From Tolypocladium sp. Sup5 PDA-1 (lineage: Eukaryota > Ascomycota > Sordariomycetes > Hypocreales > Ophiocordycipitaceae), in contig JPHH03000075.1 in the NCBI GenBank assembly GCA_000750105.3, forward strand, positions 1 through 64,000: DNA of 64,000 bases, read 5' to 3'. Position 1 is the stretch's first letter. Every line of letters begins with the position of its first letter. Positions 37,105 to 47,228 of the stretch are shown here, piece after piece. The position numbers were made by a program, and so were the translations under genes. Below the pieces are notes generated by a model that saw only the letters and a program-made list of their open reading frames with translations, ran no database searches and was not told the DNA's origin.

Positions 37105-39003
37105 CGTGGATGCCGTGTCAAGATCGGGTTCCGAACAAGTTCGTCGTTTGCTGCGAGTTGAGTCTCGAGACGCGACCAAACCAAACAGAATTAGGGATTC
37201 TACAGCGAATTCTGAGCTCAATGCGGCCAGTGCTCAAACCACTGAACTCGACTTCCGTCTACGAGTACTGAACGAAACTTGGGATCTACACGCACAAGTG
37301 GAGCTGAGGCACGGGGTCTCACTACGGCGAGTAGCTCGGGGCGTGTAAGCTGTCTCGATACCACGTGCAGAAGCTACAAAATGCTAGCCAAGAAACACGG
37401 AATGGCCGAAACAGTAATAGGTAAGCAGTCCAGCAAGGCAACTGCCTGATATCCGAGGTAATCCTCGTATATGCCGCCCGCGGAGGACCACGTGGTAAGC
37501 CATCGAGGACGCTGGATCGACAGGAGGCGGGGGAGGCGCCAACGCGCGCCTGAGGTCGAAAGATGTATCGTAGAGGTTGCTTCTGCTGGCGCCACGGTGT
37601 GTCGTTATGGGGAGTGTGCCTGGCTGAGGTAATCTGGGTGGGGCGCGCTTGGCGACTCCACACCGTGTTCCTGAGTGAGATTGCCGAAGGGGGTGTGACC
37701 GTGTGCAACGGATACAACGATACTAAGGTATGGACCCGTAAGTTCCAGAGGAGCGACACGCCCGCGCCAGACTGCACATGTGTCTTGCAGTGATACATCA
37801 TCAAGGCTTTGATGTGTGACAGCGGCCGCATCCCATTCTGGCTCGACGCTCAACACTCGCCTTGGATGTCCCCGGCCCTACCATCGGCCAGTGTAACAGG
37901 CATGCGCTGTGTTACCACGGGATGCCGCCTCCACGCGCCGATCACGCGGCAAGGCTTGAACCGCTCGACAATAAACGCACAACGGGTTTCAGACAGCATT
38001 ATCACCCACATCCTCCTCGTTCCCACGCGACTGGGACAAGGACAGGACGGCTAGCACAAGCCAGGCAACGCAAAGCTTCCGCTGTGGTGACGCAAATGGT
38101 TGGGGAACCCCTGAGAACTCCAGAGCGCGTCCCATCGTGGGAGTGATGGGTCTTGCCTTCGGGCCGCTCAGACGCCAGGCAGGGTTCGGATAGCAAAGGG
38201 CCATTATGGCGGCTTGGCGCCCGTGGCGATAGAATAGTCTGTGCTTGCCGCCGAAACTGTCTTTGTAAAGATTCAGGCCAAATGGAGTGCGTTGCAGCGC
38301 TTGCTTTGGGCCGTGAACTGTCGAATGACGTCACGCACATGTTGACACGAGGGAGAGAGGCCGTGTCAATTCTCCGTCCAAATTACGAGCGACAGCTACC
38401 CTAGAGGACAGGCGGCGTTCATCGAGACCGCAAACAGCAAAACACATCCTATGATGGAGTTTTCGACATGGCTTTTAACAAATTGGTGGTTTTAACAGGT
38501 CAAATATGTCTTTGGATGCTGTGTTTGGTTGAGACGCGTGCGCGATGGTGGTTGAGCAGTGGAGCCTCATAATATTGCGAAGCCGACCAAGCGTTTCCCG
38601 GACTGGTATTTATGCAGTCAAGTTGTACGCCCAAGCCCCTCAAAGGATCTCACAACGCGCAAGTTGAACCATGCTTTCAACAGGTATAGTATAAAAATCG
38701 ATGATGTTGATGACGTACCCGCAGCCATTGACTTGCTGGCATGGAGAAGTGGTCCAAGAACATTGAAGATAACGCGTAGTCGACCAACACAACGCGCGGT
38801 CTGCCAGCGTTTCAATTTACAAGTGACCACTAGAAAAGAAAGTGCAATTTCAAAGAAAACAAATTTAGGGACACGTTCCTGAACGAAACAGAGGGGAATA
38901 GGAGTTACAGTACGGATACTAGCAAGACTAAATAGCGTCACACTACGTGGAGCCCGACGCCTCCGCTCCCAACGTCCACGCTGCACAGACACTACAAGCG
39001 CCC
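37105..39003. other. Intergenic region upstream of the first NRPS
   Basis: About 1.9 kb between the NRPS start and the 3' end of the small unknown gene. It should hold the NRPS promoter and 5' UTR. The part near 37480-38180 is GC-rich; the part near 38440-38940 is AT-rich. Short open frames occur on both strands, but none shows a recognisable domain. No RNA gene or repeat was identified. Confidence 0.5.
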
Positions 39004-39690
39004 TTACGATGCGGCACCAGCAGCAATGCCGGAGCTGACGTAGGTGCGGCTGTTCCTCTGCCAGATTCGCAAAAAGCTCGTCACTGCCATGACGGCAAAT
39101 CCAGAACCCAACTGGCCGTCGGCGCCGGCACCGATGAAGCGGAAGCTCGCCGTGTGGTGAAGGGACATTTTGAGCTTGGGCTCGACCCAGACGGCGACGA
39201 CCTCTTCCTTGTAGTCAAGGCGGACGAGCTCCCAGCCGCTGTTCCTCTCTCCCAGGCTCTGCACCTCGCCACTCTTGCTGCTTCGCCACTCGAGCCTCTC
39301 GCGGTGGCCGTCGGGGCCGACGGGGGCAGCAAACGAGTAGCGGGCCTGCCAGCCGTGCGAGTAGTACTTCATCTCCTCCTGAATGAGCGGCATGCCGGGC
39401 CGCAGCGGCGCAAGCTCGATGGCGTCGTGCTGGCCCAGCTTGCCGGCATTGCGCACGACGGCGAGGGGATTCGCGGACGCAGACGTGCCCGCGTAGAGAA
39501 TCATTTCGGCGTACCATCCGTTTGGCAGGGAGAGAATGTAAAAGGGTCGGTCCTTTTGCTGGCCGAGGGACAGCTTGAGGCCGCCGGACAGGCTCGAGTA
39601 ATAGAGGCTGAACTCGGGTGGGAAGGACGCATTCGCGCAGGTCGACCTGCGGAGGTTGGATTCGACTTCCTTGGATTCGGTGGCGCCCAT
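39004..39690 (-). CDS. Conserved-looking fungal protein of unknown function (228 aa), possibly N-myristoylated
   Basis: A single-exon frame from the ATG at 39690 encodes 228 residues. The N-terminus MGATESKE fits the N-myristoylation pattern MGxxxS/T. The body has beta-type segments with aromatic residues (FYILSLPNGWYAEMILYAG, GWQARYSF, GWELVRLDY, VVAVWVEP) and ends with a weakly hydrophobic stretch (GQLGSGFAVMAVTSFLRIW). The general shape resembles small beta-rich tubby-like or phospholipid-scramblase-like proteins, but I do not recognise a family. It lies between the NRPS and the transporter and is divergent from the transporter. A role in the pathway is not shown. An overlapping plus-strand frame of 257 codons is judged a shadow. 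Confidence 0.65.
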   Translation of the reverse strand: MGATESKEVESNLRRSTCANASFPPEFSLYYSSLSGGLKLSLGQQKDRPFYILSLPNGWYAEMILYAGTSASANPLAVVRNAGKLGQHDAIELAPLRPGMPLIQEEMKYYSHGWQARYSFAAPVGPDGHRERLEWRSSKSGEVQSLGERNSGWELVRLDYKEEVVAVWVEPKLKMSLHHTASFRFIGAGADGQLGSGFAVMAVTSFLRIWQRNSRTYVSSGIAAGAAS

Positions 39691-40894
39691 CGTGGCGGTT
39701 GTGTATCGATGCAGTCTTGAGGAGGACGGTAGGCAGGTGTCTAGCTTGGCTTTGGTTGTAGGCTGGAGAGGATGCAAGGATGAAGCGATGAGGGGACCAG
39801 GGCAAGGTGACAGTGGGCGGTTCAAACTCGATGAGTGAAGATGTCTGGCAAGTAACTGATCTAACCACCAGCACGTCTTGCTCGGACTGGTAGCAACCCG
39901 CCTGGTCGCTGGCAGAACGGAATGCATACGTCAGATGATGCGGCCCTGAGGCAACGTTGGGAGCCCACGGGGTATTACACACCGGTGCTTTGCACTCGTA
40001 GAGAAACCCAGCCAATGGAGGTGCGAGAGCCGGGAAGATCTGCTGCTGGCAGTGGCGCGGGTAGCGTCCCGTGGCACACGGCAGACGGACGTTATAAGAC
40101 GTACCTAAAGTCGGACCCCCCGCCTCGGCCTCCATCAGGGGGCGTGAGTGGAGGCTTCGTGTAGGTACATCGGTATATCAAAACACAGTCAGAATGCCGC
40201 CCCCGTGGCGGATCCTGCTGGCGCGCTAGTGGACTCGTGCGTGAAGGATTCCCCGTGTTTCAATTCCTTTGCGAGTTTTCGTTGCCATGACGTAACCTGC
40301 TGTCTTTGACGGGACTGGGTGGCGTCAACCGTACCTGCCTTATAGTAATGGTTCCAGAAGCGCATTAGAGCGCTCCACAGTGTGCACGCCCTGGTGGCGG
40401 CACCTGACCCTGTCGAGCTTGGCGCCGTCAGGTCGTAGGCAGACACCCTAGGGACGGTACGGAGTAGTTAATTGTACTCCGTAAGAAATGCATCTTAACC
40501 TTCACGCCATGCAGTTCTGTCCGTAATACCGGTACTACGCAATGCCAGGCTCGTGCTCTCCATCCCATGCGGCTGATAGCCGTCAGTTCGCGTCGGACGC
40601 GGATATTCGCACCCCAGGTCGCCGACTCTCACGGCCAGTCCCTTGAATCCATGCCTGGAATGTCTCATTTCCAATCGCATCAAGGCGACGTCGGGCCTCC
40701 TGCTGCTAATGCGACCTGGGGTAAGCTGTTCTGGATTTTCTTTGACGATTGACAGACAAATTCTTCCCACCACAGGTCGCCTTTCTTTCTTCACGAGGTG
40801 CACGTGCTCGCCTAGCTGTTCCGTGTCCATCAAGGCAGTCCCCGTCTTTGCTGTCAGTTGAGATTGAACTCTGCAATAGCAACAGGTCGCGACA
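39691..40894. promoter_or_regulatory. Divergent promoter region between the unknown gene and the ABC transporter
   Basis: About 1.2 kb between two divergent start codons, so promoters for both genes should lie here. It contains a perfect inverted repeat at 40458-40483. No clear TATA box or transcription-factor gene was found. Short frames on both strands have no recognisable domains. Confidence 0.5.
40458..40483. repeat. Perfect inverted repeat TACGGAGTA-(8 nt)-TACTCCGTA
   Basis: Two 9-base arms, TACGGAGTA and TACTCCGTA, are exact reverse complements separated by GTTAATTG. It lies upstream of the transporter. A close relative lies at 46942-46957 upstream of the second NRPS. From memory, palindromes built on TACGGAGTACTCCGTA are dispersed in intergenic DNA of many filamentous ascomycetes. 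It may therefore be a small dispersed repeat rather than a cluster-specific operator. Confidence 0.7.
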
Positions 40895-43800
40895 ATGGCC
40901 CAATCGGAGCCAACTCCAGCCCCTGGCCTTGTCGGCTGCCCCGACGACTCGTTTGGCCCCTTTGCTGGATATCAATGCCGTGGCGGCTTCGACTTCACGC
41001 TCCTCTTTGAGGAGGCCATCTTGACAATTCCCTTGCAATGCCTGCTCTTGCTTGTCCTGCCTTTCCGCATCGCGAAGCTCCTCCGGTCTGAGGCCAAGGT
41101 CGGATGGGGTTTCTCGAGGCCGTTCAAATTGGTACGTGCAGTGCAAGACCTGGCTCGGATACCTGCCATATCTCCGTGTCTAACATCTTGTCTTTCGACA
41201 ACAAGGCCGCTACGGCGTGCCTGGTAGGATTGAGTGCTGCTCTGCTGGCGCTGTGGACGAATGCCTCTGCCCAAACAATCACGCGGACCGGGGCCACCAT
41301 TCCCACTGCGGCCCTCGTCTTCGTAGCTTCCGTTGCGGTTTTTTTGCTCTCATGGTTGGAACACGAGCGGTCTCTTAGGCCATCGTTCTTCCTGTTCTGC
41401 TACCTATTCCTTGGGGTTCTTCTCGATCTCGCCCGAGTTCGTACCGTATGGATGCTCGGGCCCGGCCAAGTGATCCCGATCCTCATGACGTGCTCGTTGG
41501 CGCTGCGGGCGGTCATGTTGGTGCTCGAGTCTATCGAGAAGCGCAGCATCATCACCACGCGTGTCAAGTACTCGTTTGAGATCACCGCCTCTACCCTGAG
41601 TCGTGCCACCTTCTTGTGGCTCACCCCCCTCTTTAAGCTCGGCTATAAGAAGACTTTGGCGTTGGATGACCTCTACCCTCTGGATGAAAGACTCCAGGCC
41701 CAGAACCTGTACCCAGCCCTTGCCCAAGCTTGGGAAAAAGGTAGCCAACCCAACAAACTTTGACAGCGTCAGTCCAGCTAACCACGCATAGCCCCAAACA
41801 AGGAAAAACCTGGTGCTTTGTTCAATACATGCCTCGCAACCTTGGGAAAATCTCTCCTCGCTCCTGTCTTCCCCCGACTGTGCGTCATGGCATTTACATA
41901 TTCCCAGCCATTCTTGATTCAGCAGACCATCATTCTGGCCCAGATGCCAAAGGCCCAGTTCTTCGATAATTGGGGTTACGGCTTGATCGGAGCCTTCGCT
42001 CTTGTGTATGGTGGCTTGGCAGTACGGCTCCCTCCGCACACTCTCAGCTACTTGACTGACCAGTCGGACAGATTGCGCAAGGCCAATACATGTGGCGTGT
42101 CCGTCGAACCTCGGCAAAGACGAGGGCCAGCATTTTTGCCTTGATCTATCACAAGTCGCTTCATTTGGATATAACGTCTCCAAATGTCAGTCCAATGGCG
42201 GCTTTGACTCTGTTGGGCACCGACACAGAAGCCATCATCCAAGGGATGAACGTCGTTCACGAAATCTGGGCTAGCTTCGTGGAAATTGCTATTGCCACCT
42301 GGCTAATCTACAAGGAACTCGGACCTGCCTGTGCAATGCCCATTGCTCTCGCCGTTGGTGCGGCTACCCACTGAACCGAGATGTCTACGTGTGATTACTA
42401 ACTTTGCTTGCAGTTACCATTTCTGCGTCATTCCTCATGGGCGTGCCCATTGGAAAGTCTCAGGCGGCTTGGGTACAAGCATCCCAGGTGCGAGTAACTG
42501 CCACCTCCAAGACTCTAGGTAGCGTCAAACGCCTCAGAATCTCAGGACTCAATAACATGGCGTTTGATATGATCCGAAAGCTTCGAGTGTTAGAGATGGC
42601 GGCATCAATGAAGTTCCGGCTCCTCCTTGGCGCTTCTCTAGTCTTGCGTTTGTCCACCCCCCACTTCTCTTATCTGTTGGTCAGAATGTAGCTGACTTGT
42701 GTAGTCATTCTGGTCCCTCTCTGGAGCCCCATCCTGACGTTTGCGACCTGGGCTGGCGTGGCCAGGAACAACAATGATGCTCTATCGCTTGGAAAGGTCT
42801 TTGGATCGTACTTGTTCATCATGCTTCTGGCAACCCCTTTGACGCAGCTGCTAGTTGCTCTGCCTGCTCTTCTTGGCTCCATGGCTTGCTGCCAACGCAT
42901 TCAAGATCATATGAATGGCAACGAGCGCCAGGACAGCAGGAACAAACCCGTAGAGACGGCCGGCACTGCCTTGCCTACTGGTGAGCCAGAAAAGTCTACT
43001 ACCCCGACTGAGAGCAATTCCTCCGACGACAATGTCAGCACTGCCATTACGGAAAAGAGCGCCTCCAGTATCCACGATGATTGCATCGCTAGCGTCAAAG
43101 GGAGATTCCGTTGGACTGAAGGCGCGGATCCAGTCTTTGATATTCCGGACTGGAACATTCAACGCGGAACCGTGACTTTTGTCGTTGGACCAGTCGGCTC
43201 CGGCAAGTCAACCCTCCTCAAGTCTCTTTTAGGTGAGCTTTCCGCATTCGAGGGAACCCTTCGCACGAATTATTCCGGAGCCGCCTACTGCGACCAGACT
43301 CCTTGGATTCCAAATGAGACGGTGCGCAGGATCATCACAGGCCACTCGGTTGTCGACGAGGCTTGGTACCGAGCCGTCATCCATGCCTGTGTCCTCAACC
43401 GGGACCTGGCCAAATGGCCAAATGGCGACAGGACGGTCGCAGGATCTCAAGGCATCTCGTTTAGCGGTGGCCAAAAGCAGCGCCTGGTAATTTACCCCAA
43501 TGTTCCAATGCTGTGGCTTAAAAGTGAGCTCACAATCCTGCAGGCCATTGCTCGAGCGATCTACTCCAAGAGAGAGTTCCTCATTTTCGATGATGTCCTG
43601 AGTGGCTTGGACGCGGGTACTGAGAACAAGGTATTCAACAGGGTCTTTGGAAAGGACGGATTAATCCGCAGCAGCAACATGACTATTGTTGCCGCGGCGT
43701 CGTCTAGTAAGCTTACCTTTTGCTGCCGCCATGACAATTGCAGAGCCGAACTAATCTGCCATTAGCTGCCCGCCTCCGCTACGCCGATCGAATTCTTGTC

Positions 43801-46037
43801 CTTGACGAAAAAGGCAATGTCGCAAATGAGGGGACTCCCAACAAGCTCAGAGACACCCTCAAGCTAGGTGATGCCGAGCTCGGATGGGAGGCGCATGCCG
43901 AAGATCTGGAGACGACAGAGGTGGAAGTTGCTGAAGAAATCGTGGAGGATGCTGCTGAAGTCACCAAGGAAGACCCGGACCGGCGGCTGGGCGACTCGGC
44001 AATGTACATGTTCTACGCCAGGGCTGCTGGACGGCATATGCTGGTCACTTTGGCCATCTCCATGGCTGTCTATGCTTTCTGCCAGGCTTTCCCTAGTAAG
44101 TGCTCCCGCGCTCCTGGTCGGATTTGAGGCTAACAAGCGCAGCGCTGTGGATTGGCTGGTGGGCAGGCGACCCTGAGCCTCTCGAGAACCTTGGAAAATG
44201 GATAGGCGTCTACGCTGCGCTCGGTGTCGGTGCTGTGCTGTCGGTCGGACTTGGTATCTGGTATGATGGTGGCTATCCTTCCCACTCCTTGTCTGGAAGC
44301 TAACAACAGTATGCCAGGCAACTTCTTATCCTCATCATCAACAGGGCAGGCATCAAGTTCCACGATGCCATGATAGACGTCGTATCACAGTAAGAGAGCA
44401 GACACTCACTTCGTGAACACCCGTGCTAACAGCCTGGCAGGGCTTCCATGTCATTCCACTCGACCGTGGACAGTGGTGTAACTGTCAATCGCTTCAGCCA
44501 GGATCTACGACTCATTGACATGGACCTGCCCCATTCAGTGTTCAGCGTCGCGACGACCACTGCGGGAGGCTTGGCTCAGTTCATCCTCGTTTGCGTGTCT
44601 GCCAAGTATATGGTCGCCTTCCTACCAGTCCTTGGCGTCATCCTCTACATCGTTCAGTTTATTTACTTGCGCACGTCGAGACAGCTCCGTCTGCTCGACA
44701 TTGAACAGACTGCACCGCTCTATACGTCACTCATTGAGACCCTAGGCGGCCTGGCCACCATTCGGGCATTCCAGTGGGAAGCGGAGCTTGAGCAAAAGAA
44801 CATGCAGCTCATCAATAACTCCCTGCGACCATATTACCTGCTAGCCTCTGTACAGTCCTGGCTCAACTTTATTACCGACATCTTCGTCACGATCATTGCC
44901 TTGGTATTTGCCGTTCTCGCGACCACCCTCCGCGATACGATCGGCGCCGGCCTCATTGGTACGGGTTTGACCAACATCTTATCGTTTAGCAACTCCATGA
45001 AGGCTTTCGTTACGTATTGGGTCATGCTTGAAACCTCACTCGGCGCCGTGTCTCGCGTCAGGAGCTTTACCCAGACGACTCCTCAAGAGGGCAGTGGCGA
45101 GGATAAGCCTGAAGAACCACCCCAGGAAATGGAGTGGCCGAGTGAAGGCGCGATCGAGATCCGGAACGTTAATGCTTCATATCTGTGCGTTCATATCCAA
45201 CCACAATATTGTGTCTGACGACGAGGAAGCTAACTGGCGCAGCACTTCCGGTCCCGTTCTGAAAGATGTCTCGCTTTCGATTCGGCCTGGCGAGAGGGTG
45301 GCTATATGCGGTCGCACTGGAAGGTTCGCGAACGTGCTACGTTGGTAATTCAATCCATCCCGCTAACTACTTGGTTTTAGTGGGAAAAGTTCTCTCACGC
45401 TTTGCGTGTTGCGAATGATGGACCAGGTCCGCGGTTCCATTGTCATCGATGGCGTCGACATCAAGTCGCTCCCTCACCAATACGTTCGGTCGCGTCTAGT
45501 CGCCTTGCCTCAAGACTCGTATATTTTCGACGGCACTGCCCGCCTAAATGTCGATCCGACTCAGACATCGTCTGATACGGAACTTATTGATGTCCTGAAG
45601 AAGGTTCGTCTGTGGTCTAAGGTCGAGGCGCGTGGCAATCTGGATAGCATCATCAGTGACGACTTCTTTTCGCCAGGAGAGTCGCAACTGTTGGTTTTCG
45701 CGCGCGCAATGTTGCGCAAGAGCAAGATTCTTATTCTAGACGAGTTTACAAGCAGGTACGTCACCAGAGTCTTGTCATTTCCTACAGCAGGGTAATCCAC
45801 TAATGCGTCTATAGCCTTGACGACGAATCAGGAGCCATCGTGGAGGAGCTTCTGCAAACAAGCTTCAAGGGCTGGACCGTCGTTGCCATTGCGCACAAGC
45901 TCCAGTCCATTATCGACTTTGACAAGGTTGTAGTCCTAGATGCCGGCAGAATTGTGGAATCCGGCGTGCCCAAGGAGCTGCTAGCGCAAGAGTCTTCTGT
46001 GTTCAAGGGCATGTATAACTCGTCATCGAAGAAATAA
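40895..46037 (+). CDS. ABCC-type (MRP-like) multidrug transporter
   Basis: Full-size ABC exporter: N-terminal membrane part, TMD1, NBD1, TMD2, NBD2. Proposed exons: 40895-41131, 41206-41740, 41792-42021, 42072-42357, 42414-42647, 42705-43486, 43544-43706, 43766-44095, 44143-44260, 44318-44389, 44441-45184, 45243-45323, 45381-45755, 45815-46037. All phases agree, giving 1,469 residues, the usual ABCC length. NBD1: Walker A GPVGSGKST (about 670), signature FSGGQKQRL, Walker B FLIFDD. NBD2: Walker A GRTGSGKSS, Walker B ILILDEF, H-loop IAHK (about 1421). NBD2 has a changed signature, FSPGESQ, and the NBD1 H-loop position reads AAASSTA, without His. The gene lies between the two NRPS genes, so peptide export or self-protection is likely. 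Exon ends were chosen from GT-AG sites that restore family motifs. Confidence 0.9.
43487..43543 (+). other. Stop-free 57-bp intron right after the NBD1 signature motif
   Basis: Donor gtaatt and acceptor ctgcag flank 57 bases with no stop in the reading frame. Removing it joins GGQKQRL to AIARAIYS, the conserved ABC order. Leaving it in would add 19 residues without shifting the frame. Confidence 0.8.
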
Positions 46038-47228
46038 GCATAAACGGCGGGAGAAGCTTTTGGGAATACGAATGATAGCAACGCTCTAGATTGGATGCTG
46101 GGTAATACTGCCTTTGCTGAAAGGAAAATCGTTTGTAATTGCGGATAGCTTCGCTGCCATTTCAACTCTTTGCATAGTTTACCTTCGCTCCATTAAGCGG
46201 CCCGCGTTCTTCTTCACGTTTGAACGGCCAAAAAGATAAGAAAAAAGAATAAGCAAAACATGAAACCAACATTGAAAGGGCGCGTGTCGCTTGTGTTCCA
46301 ACTTACATGCAGAGGCTATTGCATTTGATCGAGGTGCAGCAGCCACCACCTACCTACCTTACGGGGAGCCCAACCGTGACAGCGCAGATCTTCTGTCAGG
46401 TGCACGTGGCATCCAGATGCTAAATAAAAGGGGCGACGATTTGGAATCAATGCTATGGGACGTCATCATCCGCTTGACGGCGGGATTGTAGATCTGGCGG
46501 CTGGATCGTCACTCAGGCCCAACATGGGCGATGATGTCTTCTAGGTCGCTCAAGTCTTCCTCTCCTTTCGGCGTAATATTGGACCGCCGTGCCTGACATG
46601 TATGATGGATTCTGCAGAAGGATCACGACCTGAAGAGAATGGGTTGGTCCGACTTATTAAACGGGGCGGGAAAGTGTGGAGACGGTATCTGGGGGATAAA
46701 AGTGGGCATTGCATATCCACACCGTAATACCCCGTTATGCTTCGTTTATGCACATACTTTATCAAGGATTCTATCCATGTTAGGGCGTGTCTCTAGAATA
46801 CATTAGTACATCTCTTACCGTCCCAGTGTGTAGTGATCCTTCTCCGGCCGGCGTCCGGGTTGGGAAGCAGTTGGCCACCTAAGACTGTACAATGTTCGGC
46901 CGTTTGGCAACAAGGCCCCGGCTGAGGATTGTCTTAGAGGATACGGAGTACTCCATAAGACATTGCTTGATCGACAATGGTCCATCAGCCCCAGAGTAGA
47001 GACACATGGTGCCGTGGCGGAAGGGAACCTTGTAGTACTACCTGCCGGTGGTGAAACCTACCCACGCGCTGTCCAAGTGACACAACGTAGACCTGCATAG
47101 TTTCGGCGTTACGCTTTGTACGCTTCATACGATACTGCGGGATAGCTTTTGATTCCATTCACGAGTTTGCCTGCTCAAGCTCAGCTGCAATCGCGACGGG
47201 TTACCACAACTGTGCAAACACCAACAAC
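46038..47228. promoter_or_regulatory. Intergenic region between the transporter and the second NRPS
   Basis: About 1.2 kb that should carry the 3' UTR of the transporter and the promoter of the second NRPS. An AT-rich purine stretch with AGATAAG (GATA-factor type) occurs near 46235. A partial palindrome of the TACGGAGTA type occurs at 46942-46957. No coding region is supported. Confidence 0.5.
46942..46957. repeat. Near-perfect palindrome TACGGAGTACTCCATA
   Basis: The core GGAGTACTCC is a perfect palindrome, and the outer bases match the arms of the repeat at 40458-40483 except for one base. It is about 270 bases upstream of the second NRPS start codon. Confidence 0.6.

Noticed and set aside
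37105..37221. Upstream extension of the first NRPS frame to 37221
   Set aside because: The codon at 37221 is TTG, not ATG; the first ATG with a good context is at 37104. The extra 39 residues show no domain.
38947..39720. Plus-strand open frame of 257 codons over the small unknown gene
   Set aside because: It lies wholly antisense to a frame with a better protein composition and a clear start. Its Ala/Gly/Arg/Val-rich composition is typical of a GC-rich shadow frame.
43487..43543. Reading through this stretch as coding sequence
   Set aside because: The 19 added residues interrupt the invariant step from the ABC signature to AIARA; GT-AG ends support an intron.
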